Assembly: GCA_015179025.1 (NCBI GenBank)
Contig: WHUX01000128.1
Span: forward strand, 1-64,000
DNA length: 64,000 nt
Reading direction: 5' to 3'
Source: Terfezia claveryi
Lineage: Eukaryota > Ascomycota > Pezizomycetes > Pezizales > Pezizaceae
The notes beneath the pieces were generated by a model that saw nothing but the letters and a program-made list of their open reading frames with translations, did no database searches and was not told where the DNA came from. The translations under genes and the position numbers were made by a program. Positions 1-9,363 of the stretch are shown piece by piece; the first letter of the stretch is position 1, and the number at the start of each line of letters is the position of its first letter.

Positions 1-270
1 CCTGTTGCAGAAGTCATCCGACCACTTAAGTTGGAATCTAAGTGCGCTAAATATGCTGTTGTCTTGTAGATCTTTGTAATACCTAGCGGTACATGCCACT
101 CACATCAATTCCTTCCCAATTAGGTATGAGACTATTGAGACCATAGCACTGACACGGTTTGATTTGCCCCCCCCCCAAATCTCTTAATACATATAAACCT
201 ATTCTCCTCAACATTCGCAATACATTAATTGCTATTATTGACTATTAGCTATTCTGCCACTACTATCATT
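1..270 (+). promoter_or_regulatory. Upstream region of the first gene
   Basis: I see no reading frame of note here. A run of ten C residues lies at 167-176, and an ATATAAA-like stretch lies near 190-196, about 75-80 bp before the predicted ATG at 271. This would suit a fungal core promoter, but no transcription start can be fixed from sequence alone. Confidence 0.3.
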
Positions 271-1169
271 ATGCCTTCACGTCAACCTCGCCAGAAACTG
301 ATGTTCCCACCACCAGAGCTATCTCCAAAAGATAGTACTAATAGGTATGTCCTACTTAGCTTAGCAAAGAAACCCCCTTTGGTTGAGAAAGCCCCCCTTT
401 GGTTGAGAAAGCCCCCCTTTGGTTGAGAAAGCCCCCCTTTGGTTGAGAAAGCCCCCTTTTGGTTGAGAGCCCCCCTTAGGAGACCCCTTTGGAGTGAGAG
501 CCCTCCCATTAGAGTGAGAGTCCTCCCATTGGAGTGAGAGACCTCCCATTGGAGCGAGAGCTCTCCCATAATTGGAGCGAGAGCCCTCCCATAATTGGAG
601 CGAGAGTCTTAGTCCTAGCTAATATTTTCTTAGTATTAATGAAGACCCAACGAAGACATTATATAGAACACGAAGCCGGCGTAAGCGGATAGCTCCTCTC
701 CAAAGTGTATCGGAATTAACTACCGATGTTGAGGATATGGAGGAGGATATGGAAGTACCACCCACGTCGCCATCACACATGGTAAGTGAGCAAAGAAACG
801 TTTAGAGTCGGATTATCTATAACTAGCAATGAATTAGAGAACCAAGAAAATATGCCACTCGCAGTCCTATTTCCAACCCCTCCCGTGCCTCCGCCGACCC
901 CAATGCGTCCCCTAACTCCAGTAGCTCCTCCAAATCTAGCTTCTCCTCAATCTGCAAAGTCAAATCAGAGGCAGCGGATAAGACAACGGCTAAGACAACG
1001 GCATGCCCGTTGCGAACGTCTACGGAAACGTAGTCAGAGAGGAAGGATGAGGGAGGAAAGGATTGATGATTTGGGCGATGGAAGAGTCAATATCAAGGTT
1101 CATGCAGGAAGTGATTCTTTTGTTCAGGTTGGAAATTGTAGTTTTATTAAAGGGGGAGAGCAAACATAA
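271..1169 (+). CDS. Unknown three-exon gene, about 185 residues, Pro-rich and Arg-rich
   Basis: My gene model has exons 271-344, 634-785 and 838-1169. Intron 1 opens with GTATGT and closes with TTCTTAG. Intron 2 is 52 bp, opens with GTGAGC and closes with AATTAG. The three exons join in one frame of 186 codons including TAA, which is the main support for the model. The protein starts MPSRQPRQKL, has an acidic stretch around residues 55-65 (VEDMEEDME), a proline-rich middle around residues 78-112, and a strongly basic stretch (RQRIRQRLRQRHARCERLRK) around 117-136. It ends in a short, less biased tail. I see no catalytic motif, signal peptide or membrane segment. I do not recognise the family. 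The basic and proline-rich layout would suit nucleic-acid binding, but that is only a guess. It lies about 550 bp upstream of the transposase on the same strand, so it could be a passenger or accessory ORF of that element. Intron 1 is filled by minisatellites. The exact acceptor of intron 2 is the least certain point. Confidence 0.55.
366..609 (+). repeat. Two adjacent 20-bp minisatellites inside predicted intron 1
   Basis: From about 366 to 470 a 20-bp unit (GGTTGAGAAAGCCCCCCTTT) is repeated about five times. From about 490 to 609 a different unit of about 20-23 bp, built on GAGYGAGAGYCCTCCCATT, is repeated six times and gains a small AATT insertion in its last copies. Both arrays lie between the GTATGT donor at 345 and the TTCTTAG acceptor at 633. 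Their strand bias (C-rich, then AG-rich) makes long spurious ORFs on both strands, which I discount. Confidence 0.85.
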
Positions 1170-1721
1170 TAAACTATGAGAGTGTTCCAACTAGTGAAGT
1201 CGGAACTTGTATCCAGTGAAGTATTGCCTTGGGCAGCCCTGAACTCGGCAAAGAAGTGGCATGGTTGAAGTGAGGGTCATAGATAGGACCTTAACCAAGG
1301 ATAGGAAGCACCCCAGCCTCATCTTGTTGTTCTTGCCAGCGTGATCGCAGTGGCTTCAGTTGGCTGATCGCGGCGTTGAATTTAGACGCAACAAGATGAA
1401 GGTAAGAGCTCTCCCGACTCCAGAGGTAGAGGGCAGTCTCCATGGTAGAGGGAAGTAAGGAAGGATGCGAAGGTTGTGTATTTGGTGTGGGTAGAAGGAA
1501 GAAAGTAAGTAGAGAGAAGATTAGGAAGGGGGGTGGGGCCAAGGGTATCGTGCGCAGTCGATCTTGGCAAAATCCAACGCATCACGTCGGATAGGATTCT
1601 TTATTCAGTGCAATCGGAGCCTTGGCACTTACGAAGCTTATTCCCTGAGATTCTGTTAATGAAAATATTACACCACAAATCTGTCTCTTACAACATTTTA
1701 CAACCTCCGTGACGTTTCAAA
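1170..1721. other. Intergenic region between the unknown gene and the transposase
   Basis: This 550-bp stretch has no supported gene. Short minus-strand frames at 1291-1585 have no recognisable motif and overlap each other in different frames. If the transposase belongs to a complete element, its 5' terminal repeat should lie here, but I could not pair a terminal inverted repeat with the 3' side. Confidence 0.5.
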
Positions 1722-4662
1722 ATGAACAGATACAAAACCCTATGCCAATGGTGCCCACGATTCTATACTTCAGCTGGAGCATATTCAAATCATCTGGAGA
1801 AGGTTCATCCCGAAAAAAACGTGAAGGATCTTAATGGGCCACTGCCACCGTCTCGAAAGCGTCGGTTCTCCAACACCAGAGATACTACTAATTTAGATTA
1901 TGATATAGACGAAGTCAATTTCACAGATATTATATCTGCTGATGTTGATTACTACTCTGATTCATGCCATAGCGAGGGATCTGATAGGGAGGCTCGAACT
2001 TTTTGTATTGAACCAAAATCCGATGAGGGAAGTCAGCACATTGATGCAATCACCTATCCACGTGCAGGCAACCCAATACGTCCACATGTATTTCCGGAGG
2101 AAGACCGAAACTTCAATTTGTTTGCTCCATTCCGCACCTCAATTGATTATCGACTGGCACGCTTCTTCAATTCTACAAAGACCTCACAGTCAAAGATCGA
2201 CCAGTTTTTCAAGGATAACCTCTTGAAAGGCCTCAATCCAACGCACGAGGTTCAATTTCGGTCAGCATATACAATGTATAAGCTTATCGACGCAGCGGCA
2301 AATGAACCTTCCTGGCACTCAGGAACAGTGAACTACCCATTACTCAAGGGGGTGGCCTTTTATTATCGGAATATTATTGCAGCAGTGAAGTACCTTCTAC
2401 GCCAAAAGGTTTATGCCAGCGAGATGGCCTGGGGCCCGCGGCAAGAATACGACAACGAAGGGAACAGGGTATATAGTGAGATCCATACTGCACAGTGGTG
2501 GGAAGACACTCAGGTGAGCAATTTGTGTGTACTACGTCGGATATCCAACTAACTGAAACGGATAGGCTTTGCTACCTGAAGGCGGGACACTTGTTCCGAT
2601 TTTACTAGCATCAGATGAAACTCACCTAACGAATTTCTCTGGAGACAAAAAGTTATGGCCTGTTTATATGAGTATAGGCAATATCGGAAGCTCCATACGC
2701 AATACACCTACGATGCATGCCTGGATACCAATTGCACTACTACCGATTGGCCCGAAACGAATCAACAAAATACCTGGGTATTCGGTAGAAACGCAGGAAA
2801 TTCAGGCGTTGCAAACCATACACGATGTTTTGGCGCATTTGCTAAAACCGCTATCTGACGTGAGATGTCAGAAAGGCTACGAGATGGTTTGTGCTGATGG
2901 GAACGTACGCTTATGCTTTCCTAAGCTCTTTTGTTGGCTCGCTGACCATATGGAAAATGCTACAATCCATGGTATTGCAAACAACCGCTGCCCTTCTTGC
3001 ACAATTCCGACCGAGAAGCTTGGTGAGTATTCAGGAAGTGGTTATCCAGCTCACTCACATCAAAATTATGCCGCAGCGTACAACAATTCCGACGCTATCA
3101 GTTTGAAAGCAAACGGCGTTAAAAACATCAAAAACGCCTTGTGGTCAGTCCCAAATATAAATCCGCCTGAGCTCGTTCGAGCAGATGTTTTGCACAATAT
3201 CCTCCTAGGAGTGTTAAATCATTTAATGGATTGGATTCAAGGTTTTCTAGAATACTATGAGCGGATTAATGCATTTGACTATGTCTGGCATCGGTTGCCT
3301 CCCTACCCCGGATTTTCAGTTCCGACCAAGGGATACCGAGTTGTTTCACAATGGTCGGGAAAGGAAATGCGGAACTTTGGTAAAGTCATTCTTGGAACAT
3401 TTACCGCGGCATTGCGTCGGAAGGCCAACCAACCACGGCCCACCGGAGGTCAGGTACAGGAGTTCAACCGAGCAATTCGCTGCGTACGTAGCATCACTGA
3501 CTTCTATCTCATGACTCAGTATCCTAGTCATACGGATAAGACAGTTTCTTATTTACAAGAATATTTGCGTGTGTTTCATGAAACTAAAGCTGTGTTCTTG
3601 AGGTTCCGTGCTGATAAGAAAACAAGAAAGGCTGCTGCAGAAGCACATAAGGATTTGTTGAAGGAACAAGCGGGATCATTGGTTGAAGACCTCAGGGCGT
3701 CGGAAAAGGTTAGGATGCGTCAAGAAAATACCTTGCACCGTCGGGAATTGGTGAATGAGATTTTACAAGAAGGGGCGCACTTCAATTTCCCAAAAATCCA
3801 TTTAATCTCCCATTATGCCGAACAGATTCCGAAGTTTGGGGCTCTAGCTCAATATTCCACGAATATCAGTGAAGCTATGCATAAAGGCCTTAAGGATGCT
3901 TACCGTCGAAGTAATAGGGTTAATGCAACACCACAGATAGTTACTACCTACACGAGGGATCATACTTTTGCTATGAAGGACTTGACACTTAATCTATGGA
4001 ACCAGGTTAGGCAAAACGGAGATGTGACGCCAGGTGTCGGAAAACAGGTCTACTTGAAGTTGCGGGGGAAAATTGAGTTGGGATTAATATCCAGCCTCGA
4101 GGATCTGGAGCGTGTAACTGGCTTGCCAGATCTGGTGCTGACAACGCAAGCGTTTTTAAGGCAGGAAGTTAGAAGCATGGATTCCGACCCTACCGAGCTG
4201 TTAGTTCAGGAAATTCGTTCATATGGGGTGCTTCAAATTCCAGTGCCAAAATTCAGTGGAGAAGGGTTCATTTTGCACAATGCTAGATGCACCGAGAAAT
4301 TTCACAGGAAGGAAAGATACGATTGGATATGGGTAAGGAGACAGCGTGCATTGGATGAGGCACCAGTAGGGACGCTGAATGGTCGAATACCAGGACGAAT
4401 CAATGCATTGTTCAAAGTAATAACTATAGCAGGAATGGTGCACCGGTTGGCGCATGTGAATCTGCTTCAATGCATTGGGTTGAATGCTGTGCAGGGCACG
4501 GAAGGGATGGTTCGCGTTGGATTGCCGATGAGTGGGGAAGGGGTTATAGTTAAGATATCACAAATAGAAGGGATTGCGCATTTGATACCATTAGAGCCGG
4601 GGGAAAGTTGGTTGGTAAATAATAGAATAGACTTAGAGACATGGAATATGATTTATGATTAG
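1722..4662 (+). CDS. Plavaka-like DNA transposase (CMC/CACTA-related), apparently intact
   Basis: Exons are 1722-2513 and 2566-4662. The 52-bp phase-0 intron begins GTGAGC and ends GATAG. The product is about 962 residues. An N-terminal C2H2 zinc finger has C8, C11, H24 and H29. It is followed by an acidic linker, then a region (RLARFFNSTKTSQSKIDQFF) typical of fungal Plavaka-type proteins. The core starts right after the intron with LLASDETHLTNFSGDKKLWP. D281 of this block is a likely catalytic acidic residue, the Asp of RADVLHN and the Glu of NISEAMHK being candidate partners. CPSC lies between them and may bind zinc. I infer these roles from family resemblance, not from an alignment. The ATG has A at -3, and no stop or frameshift interrupts either exon, unlike nearly every other transposon gene here. 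A decayed relative at 15614-27852 has an intron at the same codon. A family role is cut-and-paste transposition in the nucleus. Terminal inverted repeats were not identified. Confidence 0.88.
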
Positions 4663-4809
4663 GAAATAATAAACTTGTGACCAGTTGAGAGAAGAGCCAC
4701 AAAGAACGTGAAGTGTCGGATGTAAAACAGGTGCCAGGCCAATATTAGGAGGGCATGTGTGGGGGCGTATAGAGGTAAGCAGAAAATTGTAACACATGGG
4801 ATGGTATAA

Positions 4810-5075
4810 AAGTAGTTGATGCGTCCGGATACAGATTTGTTTATTTTTTCTGCTGAAGTTTGAGGGTGCACATAGGGTGTATGAGAGGCAGTGGGAATTT
4901 GGTGGTGTTCGAGGTGTAGAGCATATATTTTGAGGATGCGCATGGGGTGCATGAGTGGGAGCAGAAATTTTGTAGTATGAACAGGGTGCATGAGAGGCAG
5001 CAGGAATTTGGTGGTGCACCAGGTGGAACAAAACTAGTTGCTGCGTCATGATGGAGAATTTTTTTTGCTGATGCT
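4810..5075. repeat. Imperfect direct repeats downstream of the transposase
   Basis: About two and a half copies of an imperfect unit lie here. Recurring blocks are AGTTGMTGCGTC followed by a T-rich TTTGCTGA stretch (near 4812 and 5036), and GGGTGYATGAGAGGCAG followed by GGAATTTGGTGGTG (near 4876 and 4986). The array abuts the broken end of the copia RT at about 5076. It may be sub-terminal sequence of the Plavaka element. The interval 4663-4809 shows nothing recognisable. Confidence 0.55.
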
Positions 5076-8000
5076 TCATAATGGCTGAGTCTTTATATCC
5101 GAATAAAGTAATGTCGTCGACATAAAGGGCGAGTATGATTGTGCCAGACTTATGGACGAAGACGCAGGGGTCAAAGGCACAAGCAGAGAAACCTATTGTC
5201 AGGAGGAAAGATGTTAATCGTCCATACCACTGACGAGGAGACTGCTTTAATCCATAAATGGATCGGTTAAGTTTAGCATACATGCCGTCAATCTGGGTGC
5301 CTTTCGGGAGTTGCATGTAGATAATTTCATTCAAAGAGCCGTAAAGGAAGGCTGCTTTGATATCCATTTGTTGAGGTTCCCATTGGAAGTGGGCAGATAA
5401 AGTAATAAGGAGGCGGAGAGAGTCATATCGGACATCAGGAGAGAAGATTTCATCGAAGTCTGTGCCGGGTTGTTGAGAGAAACCTTGAGCAACTAGACGA
5501 GCCTTGTACCGATCGATATACCCATTAGCATCTCGCTTAATCATAAATACCCAGTTGCTTCCAATAATATTCCTATCCTGTAGTGTTGGAACTACTTTCC
5601 AAACATCTTGATCCTTCATAGCTTCCAACTCGTCGTTCATAGCCTTTCTCCATTTTTCTTCATCAGGTGAGTTAACAGCCTGTTTAAAGGTTTGAGGTTC
5701 ATCACCATGTTGTAAGACTAAAGCGATTAACACTTTATCTTCTTCGTTATCCTCATCAAAGACTTCGGGTGGGTCTTCAATTAATCTAGAACGACCATCA
5801 AACTGTATCTTTGTACCAATTATGGGGACGATAGGGGCTTGTGCAGTTCCGAATTTGATTGGTTTGAAAACAGCTCGACCTGCCTTGGTAATAGTTGTAG
5901 GTCTAACTATTTTTCCACTAACGATTCGGGTGAAGTTTCCATCGTTGGAGTCATTGGGTAAAGATTGTCGAAGGTCTTGAGGAAGTGAAGTAAGTGGTGA
6001 ATATTCATCTCGATTTTGAGGTGGAGGTGGTAGTCGAACTTGTGGAGTTGGTTTGGATATAAGTCCAGGAGCTGGTGGAGGAGAGGATGATGTTGCAGTT
6101 GATGTTGGAGGAATAGGTGGTAAGGAAGTAGTTGTGTCCGATGTTGTTTCAGTCGGATGGGAAAGGGTCATACCAGGGAACCATGCTTTATGAACGAGTG
6201 GGTGTCCCTTAAAATACCATTCTTCTGCTTGTTTTGGATTTCGTATACACCATTGTTGCCAGAGATATTCGTTTGGGAATTCTGAGCTAGTGTATGGGAT
6301 TACTTCAAGTGGAGAAGTAGGAGGAGAAGCAGTATTCATAGTTGGTGACCGTGATGGATTAGTCGAGTTAGATGTAGGTGGAGGTACCCCTTCTGGAGTT
6401 GTACTCGGTCCGAAAATAACATCTTGTACTCGAACTGTATAAGTATGCTTTCTAGAAGGTACATGGACCTTGTAGATAGCTGTGCTATTAGTATAACCAA
6501 TGAATATACCTTTCTCAGCCCGTGGTAGGAGTTTACTGCCTGCAGGTCGTCGTTCCTCAGGTATGTGTATATAACATTCCTTACCGAAGGGTTGAAGGTG
6601 AGAGATGGTAGGTTTATTGCCGTGAAAGACCTCATAGAGAGTCTTCCTTTGACAGCACTATGAGGTGACCGATTTCGGAGATAGGTCGAAGTTGAGCATG
6701 CTTCAGCTCAGAATCTTTTGTCCATATTTGTCAATATAGCCCTCATCATGTTCTGTATTGTTCGGTTGAAGCGTTCAGCTACACCATTAGATTCATGAGA
6801 GTAAGGGGGCATTAGTTCATGTACGATGCCTTTTGACTTAAAGAACTGTTCTAGATCTTTGTTAACATACTCTCCACCATTATCAGTACGAAACCGTTTA
6901 ACATGGTGTGATGTTTACTTTTCAACCAAGGTAACAAAGTCTTGAATTGATTTGGTTGAGTCGGATTTCTGTTTAAGGAAGTAGACCCAAGAAGCACGAG
7001 AGTAGTCATCAATGAGCGTGATGAAGTAGCTTGCTCCACCAAAAGAGGGTGTGGGGAGTTTACCACTAAGATCTGAGTGAATGAGTTCGAGAATATTGGA
7101 GGCACGAGATGTTGTAGACTTAGGGACAGAGTGAGTAGATTTGGCGAGTATGCATGGCTCGCAATGATAGTTATCAGGGGGTGTTGGAAGAATATCACCG
7201 TCAAAGTAGAGTTCTTTATACTTGAGGACAGTAATGGCTTGATAACCGAATGACTGATGCCAGTGATCGATAGTTTTTCGAGATGAGGAAACCAATGCCT
7301 TTTCATTTGACTCAATAATAAACGGGAGACTTCCAACAAATTCCACCATAAATAACACAGAATCATTGCCTTTCTTCGTAACATGAAACCCAGAGTCCGT
7401 AGAGAAAGTGGAAAGACGAGATCGAACAGCATTCCAAGAAAACAGTGAGTGACTAAGAGAAGGAACATATCGAACATTAACAAGACGAACAGTGGACGTA
7501 GAGCCATTAGGGAGTAGACAGTTAAGAAGGACTGTCCCTTTTTCTTTAGCTTCGAGGAGATTATTGCCAGCTCCTTCTACAGTTCCACTATCCTCTGAAA
7601 AGCTCTCGAAGTGTCCTATGTCGTTGGTTATGTGAGCACTGCACGCTGTATCGAATTTCCAGATGGTTTTTCAGGATGGGTTACAGACGCTGAGAGCCTC
7701 GTCCTTAGAGCTACTAGAGCTACCAATGATAAGAGCCTGTTCCTTCTTGTCTTCCTTCTTTTTTTCTTTCTTCTTATCCTCGTTTGACTTCTTCAACTTC
7801 TGGCACTTCTGCCATGTATGACCTGTGTATTTACCAAGTTGATGCTTCTTGCAATAGGTGCATTCCACATCGGAGTCCTTATTCTGTTGTTGTGATTGCT
7901 GCTGTTGAGGCTTGCCTTTCTTCTTGAAGGAGGCACAGAGAGCAGTATCCCGTTTTTCGATTTCGGAACCAACAGAGAGGAGTCATAATTTTGCATCGTC

Positions 8001-8647
8001 ATATGTAAGGTCGGACTTAGTTGAGAGGTTGTCGACTATATTAGAGTGATGTTCGACGAGGAAGGAGAGGAGAATGTCCCTTTTGGCTTCGTCCTTATCA
8101 AGGAAAGTGCGGAGGGATTTGCGATATTCATCTGAAGAGCCAGTGAGAGAGTAAAGTCGAGACCACTCAGTCTCATATTGCTCAATGAAGTCGGCGAAGG
8201 AGGTAGTAGGAGTGTAGGTTGAGGCTAAAGTGAAGAGTGTGCGCAGTTGATGTACGAAAGAGAATGGAGTATCACGGTAATACTGTTCTTTGAGATGAGT
8301 CCAGATTTCGTGTGGTAAATCAAACTTAGAGACGACCTTCAGTATAGGTTTGCTGATAACCTGTATTAGCATAAGGATAGCTTGATTTTCCATTGCTGCG
8401 AAGAGTTCTTTCTCTTCTTGTGTCACATCTATCACAGGTTTAAGTCCTTCAATAACAAGTTCCTTACAACCCATGCCTCTCATAATCATCTTGACTGTGT
8501 CAGCCCAGTCTTCATAGTTGTCTTTGCCGGTAAGTGACTCGATGTTGTCGAGTTTGACTGGAATAGGCTTGAAGTCTTTCGGTGGTCGGAAGATAGAGGG
8601 TACTGCCTTTCCTTTACCGCCAAACTAGAACCTGAACCGGATGCCAT
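5076..8647 (-). pseudogene. Copia gag-pol, broken
   Basis: The Gag start is the ATG at 8647-8645 (MASGSGS). A frameshift near 8625 separates it from the main Gag frame, which carries the typical copia Gag stretch ESLTGKDNYEDWADTVKMIM. A zinc-knuckle-like C-x2-C followed by H and C lies near 7800-7865, ahead of a Lys-rich region. The protease region follows at 7500-7670 (FDTACSAHI). The integrase has a pre-integrase HWHQS motif near 7255, the first Asp in LIDDYSRASW, FRTDNGGEY near 6880 and a downstream Glu. RT holds the typical copia entry block (NDELEAMKDQDVWKVV, then GSNWVF) and YVDD near 5115. Internal stops occur near 7985, 7672 and 6916, and there is a frameshift near 6640. The RT reading frame 5076-6339 is open for over 400 codons, then runs into unrelated repeat sequence. 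Confidence 0.85.
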
Positions 8648-8710
8648 TGTATAGATATGTGTGGGAGGGAAGGTAAATATGAGGAAGTTATTGAGTTGTC
8701 CTGAGCTATT

Positions 8711-8724
8711 CCGGACTCATAACC
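8711..8724 (-). other. Copia primer binding site, half-tRNA type
   Basis: On the element strand the first bases after the LTR read GGTTATGAGTCCGG. The reverse complement, CCGGACTCATAACC, looks like a tRNA anticodon stem and loop with a CAU anticodon in CTCATAA. Copia of Drosophila is known to prime from an internal cleaved half of initiator tRNA-Met, and this site fits the same mechanism. The match to this fungus's own tRNA cannot be checked here. Confidence 0.65.
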
Positions 8725-9363
8725 TATTGAAAGGTTACTATGAGCGGAGGTATCGTGGTAGTAATTACGGAGGTAGTAGCGGTGGACAGTAGTGCTATTA
8801 AGCAGAGAGTGCAAGCGAGCAGAAGTGCGAGAAAGCAGATGGTTGAACTATGTCGAGAGTAAACAGTCTATTGAGTCTAATCGAGAAGTGTGTAGAGCTA
8901 GATACAGGAGTAGGAAACTCGTATATAATGTTACGAGTTGAGGGTAAAGATCTAGTAAGAAAGTCTAAGTTACATAACCTAAGAATAGTATATCGTGCAC
9001 ATGTGAATGAAGAAATACATAGAGGTGTGCGACTGAGACAGTAATATGAGTCAACGAATATAACAGAAAGTCATAGAAGATGTGATCGTTGAGTCATGAC
9101 AACTGAGACAAGTAAGCAGTAACCTTAAGTAGTAAAGCAGCATCATACAATGATAATAGATACTAAGTTAGGAAAGTAAGCAAAGATAATAAGAACATGT
9201 GAACGACATGTGAACATATATGAAAGAAATAATACAGAAGTCCTTAATCGGGTAGCAAGTGTCCATATTGGGTATCAGCATGATGTGGAAATAATCGTAA
9301 GAGAGAATGATGTATTGTATAGAAATACTTAACTATATCGAAAGGAAATGAAAATTTACAACA
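8725..9363 (-). repeat. Copia 5' LTR (639 bp)
   Basis: On the minus strand it begins TGTTGTAAATTTTC and ends CCTTTCAATA, the last bases probably once CA. It aligns along its full length with the LTR at 54526-55169 on the plus strand, with many differences, mostly transitions. The 9244-9507 reading frame and others within it are shadows. Confidence 0.85.

Larger units (their letters stand above)
5076..9363 (-). mobile_element. Ty1/copia retrotransposon, 3' end missing
   Basis: Reading on the minus strand, this element has its 5' LTR at 8725-9363, a primer site, then Gag, protease, integrase and the first two thirds of reverse transcriptase. The order integrase-before-RT defines copia. It stops abruptly near 5076, shortly after the YVDD box, so the rest of RT, RNase H and the 3' LTR are missing. 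It carries fewer stops than the gypsy elements around it. The right edge abuts Gyp1 sequence, suggesting it inserted into a Gyp1 copy whose left part is gone. A copia 3' fragment of the same family lies at 54235-55169. Confidence 0.88.

Noticed and set aside
282..569. Minus-strand ORFs with repeated GGLSQ/KGGF-type peptides
   Set aside because: They are translations of the intronic minisatellites with no other support.
1291..1585. Minus-strand ORFs upstream of the Plavaka gene
   Set aside because: Two overlapping frames without motifs, splice logic or repeat match.
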